Shown: piece after piece, positions 18,379-27,017 of the stretch
Numbering within the stretch: position 1 is the first letter of the stretch
Layout of the letters: every line of letters starts with the position of its first letter
Assembly (NCBI GenBank): GCA_021820965.1
Contig: JAKACZ010000001.1
Location: 186,001 to 250,000 of the forward strand
Length of the DNA: 64,000 nucleotides
Origin: Bacillota bacterium
GTDB taxonomy: Bacteria; Bacillota; Sulfobacillia; Sulfobacillales; Sulfobacillaceae
Direction: 5' to 3'
Made by a program: the position numbers and the translations under genes
The notes under the pieces: generated by a model
What the model saw: only the letters and a program-made list of their open reading frames with translations
Told to the model about the DNA's origin: nothing
Database searches by the model: none

Positions 18379-19851
18379 TTAGTGCAGTTTGGGGTGGGCC
18401 TTTAGCGCTAGTTGTAGAACCAGCTGCGCGGCGGAATCGTCGAGGTCCAGCTTTAGGAGCTGTTGCAAGCGCTGAATGCGGTAACCCAGCGTATTGCGGT
18501 GGATGTGGAGCATCTGAGACGCTTGAGACCGCCGCCCCATGCAATCAAGATAGACCCGCAGCGTTTCAATGAGCTCTCCGCTGTTGGGCTCCGCCAGAAC
18601 CGGTCCCAACAGCCCGTCAGCCAACTTCCGGGAACGAGGAGACTCGAGCCATCCATACAAAAAGCGATCCAGGCCAAGGTCCTTGAAGTGTGCGATGGTT
18701 CCAAACCCGTAGCGGGCGCGACCTACGGTCAGGGCCTCGTGCGCCTCTTCGAAGCTTCTTCGCAGCCCATCCGGGCCGTCGTAAGGAAACCCAATGCCGC
18801 AGGTGACACCTGCAACTGCGTGGCGCTCCAATATCGGAGTGAGGTAATCCGCCATTGCCTGGGCTCCTTTAACGGCCTGATCGGGCAGCAAGCGCTCGCG
18901 TCCCTCCACAATCATCACGAATTCATCGGAATGCGGGAGAACCATTCCGTGACCAAAAACGCGGCGAGCACCCGACTCAAGCGTATCGAGGACGGCTCCC
19001 TTCGTGCGCAAAATGCGCTGCTCGGAGTGGGCGGTAGCCGCAAACTGGGCAAAATCGTCCAGATCCCAGATAAACGCGGTGTGGATCAGGCCCAAATCAA
19101 GATCGTAGCGAGCTGCGGCACGCATAACCGATCCGGTAGGCACGCCCGGGTCCACTAAAAGCTCCAGCAAGAATTCGGATCGATGCCGAAGCATCGACTC
19201 AATTTCAGCCGCATCGCGATCCAAGAAGACGCCGAGCGCCAACTCAAGTAAGTGCGCCAATCGCGGCGATTGTAGCGGTGTTTCAATAAAGAACCGCTCT
19301 CCGCTTCCTCTGCCCCACCCGACGACATGTGTTGCTTCGGCGCCCGGTACGGGATCGGAGTCGACACGAATCTCATAAGAGGCTAGATCGCGTTGAAATC
19401 CCTCCATCGTAGTGTTTTGTGCCCAGCTACTGAGCGTTCCGTCTATCAGGCCAAGCTCCCGTTCCATCAGTTTTGCCTCTCGGCCTACCAGCAGGCGCAC
19501 CGCTTTACCCATGAACTCGCCTAGGTGTTCAGGTTCAACAACGAGGACAGGCAAGCAAAGCCGTGCGGCCAGTAAACGGCTTGCGTCGCTTACCGTCTGC
19601 CCCACAACGATAAGCGCACAGCTTCCTTGGTTAGCCAGCGCCAGAATCCAGGCATCAAGCATAAACATTCGTCGATCCATTGTCGCTACGTAGACCCACA
19701 TTGTATCGGCCAGTCGCCGATCCTCGGGTGAGCCCGTCAGAAAGCCAATGTTGGAGAAGACGCGGTCCAACCCTACGCAAGGCTGCAACGGCGTCGCTAG
19801 GCCACCGATGCTGCCAAGAAGTTCATCTAGTGTAGCGCCGGGGAATTGCAC
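18379..19851 (-). CDS. PucR/CdaR-family transcriptional regulator
   Basis: A 490-residue regulator. The N-terminal ~150 residues form a PucR-type sensory domain. The middle (~270-380) is a degenerate GGDEF-like CdaR domain (HSDEFVMIVEGRE ... VAGVTCGIGFPYDGPDGL). The C-terminus is the PucR HTH: TLRVYLDCMGRRSQASQMLH followed by IHRNTLGYRIQRLQQLL. Members control purine, proline or organic-acid catabolism, usually as activators. It is read from GTG 19851, upstream of and in the same direction as the permease-DUF917-HyuA operon (83-bp gap), which it very likely controls. Confidence 0.92.
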   Translation of the reverse strand: MQFPGATLDELLGSIGGLATPLQPCVGLDRVFSNIGFLTGSPEDRRLADTMWVYVATMDRRMFMLDAWILALANQGSCALIVVGQTVSDASRLLAARLCLPVLVVEPEHLGEFMGKAVRLLVGREAKLMERELGLIDGTLSSWAQNTTMEGFQRDLASYEIRVDSDPVPGAEATHVVGWGRGSGERFFIETPLQSPRLAHLLELALGVFLDRDAAEIESMLRHRSEFLLELLVDPGVPTGSVMRAAARYDLDLGLIHTAFIWDLDDFAQFAATAHSEQRILRTKGAVLDTLESGARRVFGHGMVLPHSDEFVMIVEGRERLLPDQAVKGAQAMADYLTPILERHAVAGVTCGIGFPYDGPDGLRRSFEEAHEALTVGRARYGFGTIAHFKDLGLDRFLYGWLESPRSRKLADGLLGPVLAEPNSGELIETLRVYLDCMGRRSQASQMLHIHRNTLGYRIQRLQQLLKLDLDDSAAQLVLQLALKAHPKLH

Positions 19852-20689
19852 GGGACCACCTTCTCTAGTAGGTTAACCTTAAACTTGTGCTGAGTCATAA
19901 CTTCTTGTACCCATTATAAATACACTCCGCCCTTGAAAGTTATAAAGTACCGACCGTGAGATAGCCTACCCAGACGAAGCAACATCACGGCCGGGTGGCA
20001 AGACGAGCACAGCCGGAAATGAGTAAAGGAGGCATCAGGCCAGGTAATGCCACACAACACCCGGAATTCTACCAACCGCGCATAATCAGACCGCGGGATG
20101 AATCCTTCCCCAAGTCCACGTTTGCGATTAGTGCCTATCCCACTGGTGATTCGTTCGGGCTCCGCTGTTACTACCCCCGGCTGAGTTGCATCTCACGACG
20201 AAGAGCGCACTGAAAATGAGTCCAACACACCGCTCCACATAGATGTTTCAGTGCTAACAATGTTGAGGTTTGTGTAAATCCAGCGAGATTCTTGTTATCA
20301 ATTCTTAAGCCCGATGACCGCGACGAGTCCTTGGGACCCAAGAAACCGTTTCACGGCCTGGTCTCGGGAGGAGTGGCAACGCTGCGCCACGAGAAGTGCA
20401 CCCGCCATTCCCTGACCTCGCTTACCGTCTATCACGAAACTATCAACGATGTGGGCGAAGCCTTCAAGTTCTTGGCTCACCATGTGGCTTATCGTATAAA
20501 AGCCACCTTTTCCCGATTGAACGTAGCATGGTGTCGAATCGCGTCGCCCGAATCTGGTCTCTCAAAGAAGGAACTCCCACGGTTCAGTTGAATTATTCTG
20601 AGTGATGAGAAACCTTCAGCAAGGCCCAAACCCAGGCTTTGCGTCGGTTGTCTCAGGAGTGATGGTACACGTTAAGAAAGGAGACCAAC
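19852..20689. other. Region without a recognisable gene
   Basis: About 840 bp between the PucR gene and the secreted-protein genes. Frames at 20292-20591 (plus) and 20298-20483 (minus) overlap on opposite strands without family features. The last 15 bases contain the AGAAAGGAG ribosome binding site of the following gene. Probably regulatory or relic DNA at the edge of the mobile island. Confidence 0.4.
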
Positions 20690-21354
20690 GTGAAAAGATG
20701 GAAACGAGGATTGTCAGCAGTTGCAGCGGCGACCCTGTCTTTAGCGGTGTCGACTCCGACGTGGGCGTCGGTAACCCATTACTACGGCGTGGCGGTATGG
20801 TTCAATGCTCCCCAAAATGCGGGAACAGAAGCCAATCTGTATATTTCTAATGGCTCCGCAGCTGATTGGTCCGCATCCTACGCAGGGTTCATCGCACAGG
20901 TATTGTGGGAAGGTACAAGCAACAATGGCAATGGTGATTATATACCTACGGGTGGCAACAACAGAACATCGCAACGTGGTACTGGGCCGACAACCGACCT
21001 ACGTATGGATATGACGAACATCAAATCACGTCGGTTCCAGTTACGGTCGGCGCGACAATGCCGGTTGACATCGTGTATCAGGGCAACGACACCTGGTCTA
21101 TCACGATTAATGACAGCGCGAAAAACTGGTACTCCACAGACAATCCACCATACAGCGAATATATGTCCACTGGACTAGAATCGACGTCGCCTAACAGCGT
21201 TCTGGATGGCGCGTACTCATCGGGGATGGCCTACGCGAACCTGAATTATTCGTGGAGTTCGTCGTGGGGCAGTGGCACGGTGTTGCATAATGACTCGCCC
21301 GCCAATGTTGAGTGGGTAAACACGTACAAAAAAATCCACGATTGGCAAAACTAA
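20690..21354 (+). pseudogene. Secreted Trp/Tyr-rich protein of unknown function, one frameshift
   Basis: GTG 20690 follows AGAAAGGAG. The first ~27 residues are a clear Sec signal peptide (KRWKRG, a hydrophobic stretch, then TPTWASV). The mature protein is rich in Trp, Tyr, Asn and Ser. The frame is lost near 20951-20957 and recovered one base over. Adding one G in ACGGGTGG joins ...GDYIPTG to WQQQNIATWYWADN, and the read then continues to the stop at 21354, for ~222 residues. Composition suggests an extracellular beta-sandwich, but I do not recognise a family. It is immediately followed (15 bp) by a second secreted-protein gene. The frameshift may be real or a sequencing error. Confidence 0.65.
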
Positions 21355-21369
21355 GGAGGTGGTTGACTT

Positions 21370-21828
21370 ATGCGTCGATTGGCAAAGCTACTTGCGGTAA
21401 CTGTCGGTTCCACGGTGGTATTAGGAGGAGGAGTCGTGGCTATGGCATCGTCTTCAAACACACCGTCTCAAGGAGCCGTTGGCGGCCCCCCGGGGTTTGT
21501 GGCCACTATTGCAAAGTCGATGGCTGCACGAATGGGGGACTCCAATCCAACATCAGCCCAATATGTGCTGACGACACGCCAGGCAGCCGAATCGCTGGTG
21601 GCGGGGGACCACGTCCACACCAACCCAGAAGTCTATCTCGTGGTGTTGCACGGCCACTTTTCCGACCCCGGCGCTCGCGTGCCCCCAGGGGCTCCGATAC
21701 CGACCGGAACGCAGATTAATTTCACGATCGATCCGGTGACCCAGCAGATTTTGGACTTCGGAATCTCAAACCAATCTCTCAGCGATCTTCCCACACTGGG
21801 ACAGGTTCAGTCTCTTACCTTGCCGTAA
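21370..21828 (+). CDS. Small secreted protein of unknown function
   Basis: 152 residues. An N-terminal signal peptide (RRLAKLLAVTVGSTVVLGGG, cleavage near AMASSS) is followed by ~125 mostly polar residues without cysteines, containing HGHFSDPGARVPPGAPIPTG and FTIDPVTQQILDFGISN. The latter resembles strand-turn patterns of small beta-rich exported proteins, but I cannot name a family. AAGGAGGTGG precedes the ATG. It sits 15 bp after the preceding secreted-protein gene and ends at the hairpin 21845-21880, so the two form an export-related operon. Confidence 0.75.
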   Translation: MRRLAKLLAVTVGSTVVLGGGVVAMASSSNTPSQGAVGGPPGFVATIAKSMAARMGDSNPTSAQYVLTTRQAAESLVAGDHVHTNPEVYLVVLHGHFSDPGARVPPGAPIPTGTQINFTIDPVTQQILDFGISNQSLSDLPTLGQVQSLTLP

Positions 21829-21844
21829 TTCCCAGTTTAGCAAT

Positions 21845-21880
21845 GGCCCTGCCGGAGACGAAACCTATCTCCGCGGGGCC
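21845..21880 (+). terminator. Hairpin terminator after the secreted-protein operon
   Basis: GGCCCTGCCGGAGA (21845-21858) pairs with TCTCCGCGGGGCC (21868-21880) with a one-base bulge and a short A-rich loop, 17 bp after the stop codon. No strong T-run follows, so efficiency is uncertain. Confidence 0.55.
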
Positions 21881-22030
21881 ACTCCACTACCTTCTGGACC
21901 CGCGGAACAACGCCTTGGTTCCACCAACGCGGTTCAGCTCCGCTTAGCTGGACGCCAGGCCTACACGCTCAGCATGTCAAGTACTTTCACCCATGTGGGA
22001 TCATTTTCCATAGTGCTGGGAAGTCCTGGA

Positions 22031-22939
22031 CTAACAATGAATGGCCGGAATGGTTGGCGCCTGGCCCTGCAGGGCCCCTCGGTAGAAGCGGGCGGGAGGC
22101 CAGTCTTGCAAGCTCCCATGCATCCGGCGGTCATTGTAATACGTAATCCAGGTGGCGAGGGCCTCATACGCCTCCGCCAAGCTCTCAAAAACCTGATTCC
22201 CCAAGCATTCTCGTTCCAGCACGCTGTGCCACGACTCGATATGCGCGTTCTTGTTCGGCGTCGCATTGGGAATCCGCTCATGCTCGATCCCCAGGTCCTC
22301 CACCCCGTTCGCCCAGGCATGCGACGTAAACTGGGGCCCGTTGTCAGTGCGGATCGCCGGGGTGGTCCCTGGGGCCCAATCCGCGCGTCGGCGGTCGGCC
22401 GCCGCGGACAGGGCGCGTAACGCCTGCTCCGCCGTGCAGGTCCATCCGACATGGTATCCTAAGATGGAGCGGTCGAAGACGTCGATGACGCTACAGAGGT
22501 AGAAGAATCGGTCGACGCCCGACACGTATCCGTACTTCAGATCCGTTTCCCAGAGTTGATTAGGGCCGGTTACAACGCGGTTCCGCGCGAGGCGGCGGGC
22601 CGGACGCCCGACCGCCGCCGGAAATCGACGGCCCTGCAATAATCCCGCCTCGTTAAGGAGCCGATAGACGCTCTTCTTGTTGATCTGGAGGCCTTGTTCC
22701 CGACGGAGCCACACGGTCAACTTGCGATACCCATACGCTTGCCCATCCGGGGTTTGGATATACTCGCTGAGCCATTCCAAGACTTGTCCTTCCGGCACCT
22801 TGGTGCCGGTGGTCGTCCACCAGTAGCCGCGACGGGGACGGCCCGTCCGGGGCGCCGGTAATCCCTCGACCAGCGAGGTGAGACGCTGACGCCAAGCATA
22901 ATATGTGGAACGGGCCACTCCGGCCAATCGACACACCAA
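22031..22939 (-). CDS. IS3-family transposase OrfB (DDE integrase)
   Basis: About 302 residues from the possible internal start, longer if made as the OrfAB fusion. It has the IS3 N-terminal HTH segment (VCRLAGVARSTYYAWRQ), the HTH_21 domain (AYGYRKLTVWLRREQGLQIN) and an rve integrase core. The DDE residues are in WETDLKYGYV, RTDNGPQFTS and the E of NKNAHIESWHSVLERECL. Normally it is produced by programmed -1 frameshifting from orfA at an A7 run (23017-23011). All catalytic residues look intact, but the supply of the fusion is compromised by the stop in orfA. Confidence 0.92.
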   Translation of the reverse strand: MVCRLAGVARSTYYAWRQRLTSLVEGLPAPRTGRPRRGYWWTTTGTKVPEGQVLEWLSEYIQTPDGQAYGYRKLTVWLRREQGLQINKKSVYRLLNEAGLLQGRRFPAAVGRPARRLARNRVVTGPNQLWETDLKYGYVSGVDRFFYLCSVIDVFDRSILGYHVGWTCTAEQALRALSAAADRRRADWAPGTTPAIRTDNGPQFTSHAWANGVEDLGIEHERIPNATPNKNAHIESWHSVLERECLGNQVFESLAEAYEALATWITYYNDRRMHGSLQDWPPARFYRGALQGQAPTIPAIHC

Positions 22940-22977
22940 GGTCGATCGGTAGCCTGCGGTAATCCACTTATTATGGG

Positions 22978-23295
22978 CTACTTCACACCGCGTGGAGGGA
23001 CCCGGTCGGCTTTTTTTACAAGGTCCTTCAGGATGGCAATTTCCAGGTCCTTATCCCCCAGAATTTCTTTCAGCTGCCGATTTTCGGCCGCTAAGGCGTG
23101 GGGATCGGCCTCCGAGGGGGTCGCCTGGGCCGGCCGTTATCGGCTCGCCGCACGGACCCATCGACGCACCTGGTCGGGGGAGAGGTGGTGGCGTCGTGCC
23201 ACGGCGGCGGCGTGCCGGCAATACAGGGCCTCCTGAATGCACTGCGCCTTTAATGTGGGGGTCATCGGAACGGGGGCTTTCGTGTTGATGGCCAT
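22978..23295 (-). pseudogene. IS3-family OrfA with premature stop
   Basis: Starting at ATG 23295, the frame gives MAINTKAPVPMTPTLKAQC and a short HTH (ARRHHLSPDQVRRWVRAAS), then TAA at codon 53 (23139-23137). It continues in frame through AAENRQLKEILGDKDLEIAI (the zipper) to TAG at 22978. A slippery run of seven A (coding strand, 23017-23011) sits near the end, in register for a -1 shift into orfB (A AAA AAA), as in IS150/IS3. The TAA probably replaced CAA. It splits the DNA-binding and oligomerisation parts of OrfA. Confidence 0.85.
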
Positions 23296-23548
23296 GTTCG
23301 ATGTGTGCTCCTTTCCAAATTATCCCATGGTGGGTACCGGATGCTCTGCGGGAATTTCCCGCTTGCTGGAAATTTTCTTGCCGGACGCCGGGGGGACCCT
23401 TTTTCCAGTTCCTGTTACGTTCCACGACAACCCGATTCCATCTTTTTCACATCCCTTGGAATCCCGTGCCAGTCACCTGCCATCGCACCCTACTACTTGA
23501 TCCTAACGAGTTGACCCTACGCCTGTCCATGGTAATTTCGGGGCTTAA

Positions 23549-24526
23549 GAGCCCACGTTACCCGAGCTGCTCCTGGAAGTCCAGCAATGGACCGGGTTTG
23601 CGGAGGCGTTTACCCATGTCAGTGAAGGGGCTGACCGGATTCAGGATTTGGCACTCAGCGTGTGTGCCGTCTTGTTGACGCAAGCCTGCAATATCGGCTG
23701 GGACCCCGTGGTCAATCCCGCCGTTCCCGCCCTCGCCCGCGACCGGCTCACCTGGGTCGCGCAAAACTATATCCGCGCCGAGACGTTGGCGGCGGCTAAC
23801 GCGCGCCTTGTCGACTACCATGGCCAGCTTCCACTAGCCCAACAGTGGGGATCCGGCGACGTCGCGTCCGCCGACGGGATGCGCTTTGTGGTGCCGGTCC
23901 GTACCCTGCATGCGGGGAGCAATCCCAAATACTTTGGCATGGGGCGAGGCGTGACCCATTACAACTTTGTGAGTGACCAATTCAGTGGATTTCATGCGTT
24001 AGTCGTTCCGGGGACCCTGCGGGATTCGCTGGTGGTGCTCGAGGGGCTTCTCGAACAAACCAACGGTCTGCATCCGCACGAAATCATGACCGACACAGCG
24101 GGCTATAGTGACCTCATTTTTGGCTTGTTTGGCCTCTTAGGCTATCAATTCAGTCCGCGCTTGGCCGATCTCGGGGACGCGCGATTCTGGCGGATCGCCA
24201 CGGATGCCGATTATGGGGTGCTGAATGATCTTGCGCGCGCCCGAATTCGCAGTGATCTCATTCAGCGCCATTGGGAGGACATGCTGCGGGTGGCGGGATC
24301 GTTGAAATGGGGCACCGTCAATGCCACGGCCCTCATCCAAACGCTGCAGCGCGGCGGCCGCCCGACCGTATTAGGCCGCGCGATTGGGGAACTGGGCCGA
24401 CCGCCTTCATTTAGGTACTGGAACACAGCCGTGAATTGCTGCCTTGGTACCGGATCTCGCCCGCGCAACCTCTTTGGCCGGCTCATACCGGCCGCTCAAC
24501 AGCCCAGAGAAATCGACCTCTCTTGA
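23549..24526 (+). pseudogene. Tn3-family transposase, C-terminal remnant
   Basis: From GAG 23549 the plus frame reads PTLPELLLEVQQWTGFAEAF and continues through the DDE domain of Tn3 transposases: YFGMGRGVTHYNFVSDQ, then EIMTDTAGYSD, DLGDARFWRIATDADYGVLN and LGRAIGELGR. The first ~600 residues of a normal ~1000-residue transposase are missing. After about 24400 the similarity stops, and the frame runs into the left end of the IS605-type element, which supplies the stop at 24526. It is therefore truncated on both sides: 5' near the IS3 insertion and 3' at the TnpB element. Confidence 0.88.
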
Positions 24527-25483
24527 ACACAATACCCGCGCATTCCCTTCCTGCGGATACTGCGCCCTCTTAGGCGCAAGCCAAGAGGGGGTCAAGTCCC
24601 ACGGGGGCAGGGGTTACATGTCAAACCTTTTGTTTTATACTAAGGACATAGGGCTGGAGCGATCCGAATCCCCCGTCGGGGACTTCCCAGGGTCGTCCAT
24701 GCCTGGGAAGGTCGAGCCGAAGACGTCCGACGCCCCAGGGCAACCCGCAATTGCTGAGAACAACCTTAGAAACTCCCACCGCCATCCGTTCGGGCTCAGC
24801 ATCGCGGTATCAGCAGTACGAAAAGAACGTTCGACAGGACTATGCGCACCAAACGAGTCATCATTTGGTGAGCAATGATCACTACGACCTCTACGTGTTT
24901 GAGGACCTCAAAATTCGAAACATGACGAAGCGTCCCAAGGCCATGCGCGATGCCAACGAGCAGTTTCTTCCCAACGGAAGAAAGGCCAAGGCCGGCCTCA
25001 ACCGGGCAATTTTGTCTTCCGCACGGGGTGAGGTCGTGTCCTTTACTCGCTACAAAGCCTTGCGCGCCCGAAAACTGGTGATGCTGGTTCCGCCCGCGTA
25101 TAGTTCGCACGTGTGCCGCGTGTGGCCACGTTAACCCGGACAGTCGACTGAGTCAAGCCGAATGCGTCTGCCAAGACTGCGGATACACGGATAACGCAGA
25201 CCACAATGCCTCGGTCGTCGTGAAGCAACGGGGTATCAAAAAACTTCTCTCGGGAGATCCGCTCACCACGCTTCACCAATCCACGCGGATTTTTCGGAAG
25301 CTAGGGCCGGGACGGTCCGAAGTCACGCCTGGGGAGACCGACATAAGACGGCTGTCGCCAACGACGAAGACGCAGTGGTCAATGAGCCAGGAACTTCCGG
25401 CGAGCTTTACAGCGAGTGCTGGCGGAGCGATCCCGGAAACCCCCGCCCGGGTCCGTTAGGATTAGGCGGCGGGAGAGTTCATT
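24524..25483 (+). mobile_element. IS200/IS605-family element carrying tnpB remnant (no tnpA)
   Basis: The left end is TGAACACAATACCCGCGCAT at 24524. The right end (GGATTAGGCGGCGGG...GTTCAT, 25459-25483) shares long blocks with the separate 267-bp element at 54397-54663, which defines both boundaries. Shared internal blocks include AAGGACATAGGGC, GGTCCGAA and CGCCTGGGGAGAC. No TnpA (Y1 transposase) is present, so it is an IS1341-like type. The first part of tnpB is deleted. It inserted into, or next to, the Tn3 transposase remnant. The right-end ~180 bp, overlapping the tnpB 3' end, is where TnpB systems encode their omega-RNA. Confidence 0.8.
24790..25459 (+). pseudogene. tnpB: TnpB (OMEGA nuclease) remnant, N-terminus deleted and frameshifted
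   Basis: Recognisable parts are the connector helix and RuvC-II (SRYQQYEKNVRQDYAHQTSH; DLYVFEDLKIRNMTKRP with the catalytic E) and the PPAYSS motif. After a frameshift near 25103, the zinc ribbon (CAACGHVNPDSRLSQAECVC, then QDCGY) and RuvC-III (ADHNAS with the catalytic D) follow. The RuvC-I half, with the first catalytic Asp, is missing. The protein is therefore inactive. The C-terminal tail runs on to TAG 25459 across the predicted omega-RNA region. TnpB proteins are RNA-guided nucleases that keep their element at its site. Confidence 0.88.
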
Positions 25484-26024
25484 CTACCTGAAGTGCGACA
25501 GACGTTGCCCGCCATGCGCGAAAGAGCTGTTGATCCCGAAAGCGGAGGAGGCGGTTGAAAGCGCCCTGCTCTTGGGCATGCCCGCCAGTATTGGTGGGAT
25601 TTTTGCCCGCGTACCGGTCTTTAGGCCATACATCCCGGCCTCAATCCTTCAAGGCGAGATCGACACCAAGGGTCACCGATGGCTTCCGCTTGTGACGGGA
25701 GGCCGCCCCGGGCTTAAACTGTATCCCCACCTCAATCACTGCTTGAGGATAGGATGTTACAAATCGATTCCCTGCGAGCAGAGAGATTAATGAGGAATCT
25801 GGCAGTGACCTCACCACCAACCGCGGTTATCGTCCGCATCTCGGCTGCCACCTTCATTCATGCCAAAGCGGCACGGCTGGAGATCACTATTACACTATAT
25901 ACCCTGTCGGGCAGAGTTCTGTGCGAGTGACGGTCGTGTGAGTCCCGTCAGCGCGCCACGTCCGCGAACGCAATTTGACCGTGTTTTGCACGGCTTCTGG
26001 TTGGGGTCAAAAAACCCCCAACCG
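25484..26024. other. Region without a recognisable gene
   Basis: 540 bp between the IS605-type right end and the end of the second RbsC-type permease gene. The frame 25416-25790 (plus) begins inside the mobile element and shows no family. The first ~20 bases after 25483 would be the guide segment of the element's omega-RNA. Confidence 0.45.
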
Positions 26025-27017
26025 TCAAGAGGTGCTCCTCCAGCGGAAGGCTTGATCCAGCCCTACGGCAACCAAAATCAGAAAACCTTGAACAATTTCC
26101 TGATAGTTGGCATTGATTCCCAAAAGGTTAAATCCGTTGCTAATCAGCACCAAGATAAATACGCCGATCATCGCCCGCCAAATGCTGCCCTCACCGCCCA
26201 GGATGCTGGTTCCTCCGATGACGGTGGCGGCTATCGCGGTCAGCGTCAATGTGGACCCACCCATGCTGGCACTCGCCGAGCCGGTCTGGGAAGCGCCAAT
26301 AATTGCTGCAGTCCCGGCACACGCCCCGCTTATCGTCAACACCAAAATCTGGTCGCGAATGGTACGTATGCCCGAAAGTCGCGCCGCCTCTTTATTTCCG
26401 CCAATGGCATATAACGAGCGGCCATAACCGGTGAGCGCGAGTACTAGCCCGGTGACCAGAGCCACACCGATAAAAAGCCAGCTTGCCCCGGTAATATCAA
26501 AGATGGGCGTATCATTCATCACGAGAAAACTCATATGGGAAATGGTCACGATCTTTCCCTGGGAGATCACAATGGCTAGACCGCCAAAGAGAAACGACGT
26601 GGCCAATGTCGCAATAAAGCTGTTAACCCGGGCAAGCGTGACGACAAGTCCATTCACCGTCCCCATCGCCGCTCCAACGATCACGGCGGCTACAAATCCG
26701 GCAAGGGTCCCCATCTGGGTCGCAACCAAGACGGCAACAATGCCGGAAACGGCAAACACTGAACCAATTGACAGATCAAAGATACCGGAGACGATGGTTA
26801 ATGTAGCACCGCAAGCTACAATCCCCCAAGTACTAGCCTGGTCCAAGAGATTGGCCAAGTTTGTCGGCTGGATAAACGTAGGCGAAGCGATCGACAAGGC
26901 AATAAAAAGCGCAACAAATACTAAAAGCACCCCATACTCCCGCATGGAAAACCTGCGTGCCGTATTAAACGGAGGTTCGACTGAGGCGCCGACTGTCATC
27001 TGCGGATCCGCACTCAT
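26025..27017 (-). CDS. Sugar-type ABC transporter permease (RbsC family)
   Basis: A 330-residue polytopic membrane protein of the BPD_transp_2 family: VACGATLTIVSGIFDLSIGS near residue 75 and LTLTAIAATVIGGTSILGGE near 250 are family signatures. A ~25-residue cytosolic tail precedes TM1. The start overlaps the ATPase stop by four bases. It is last gene of the cupin-HyuA-HyuB-binding protein-ATPase-permease operon. Its partners suggest import of a cyclic amide or similar compound rather than a plain sugar, although the family name is sugar-based. Confidence 0.93.
   Translation of the reverse strand: MSADPQMTVGASVEPPFNTARRFSMREYGVLLVFVALFIALSIASPTFIQPTNLANLLDQASTWGIVACGATLTIVSGIFDLSIGSVFAVSGIVAVLVATQMGTLAGFVAAVIVGAAMGTVNGLVVTLARVNSFIATLATSFLFGGLAIVISQGKIVTISHMSFLVMNDTPIFDITGASWLFIGVALVTGLVLALTGYGRSLYAIGGNKEAARLSGIRTIRDQILVLTISGACAGTAAIIGASQTGSASASMGGSTLTLTAIAATVIGGTSILGGEGSIWRAMIGVFILVLISNGFNLLGINANYQEIVQGFLILVAVGLDQAFRWRSTS

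Larger units (their letters stand above)
21974..23340 (-). mobile_element. IS3-family (IS150-like) insertion sequence
   Basis: A ~1.37-kb element on the minus strand with the IS3 layout: orfA (HTH plus leucine-zipper-like) and an overlapping orfB integrase in the -1 frame. Imperfect terminal repeats are visible near both ends. The left has GTACTTTCACCCATGTGGGATCATTT (21981-22006 in outline), and the reverse complement of the right end has GTAC-CCACCATG-GGATAATTT around 23316-23337. Exact ends are approximate. OrfA carries a stop codon, so autonomous transposition is doubtful. It lies between the secreted-protein genes and a Tn3 remnant. Confidence 0.8.

Noticed and set aside
24444..24878. 144-residue ORF across the IS605 left end
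   Set aside because: It crosses a mobile-element boundary and only its out-of-frame neighbour shows TnpB similarity.
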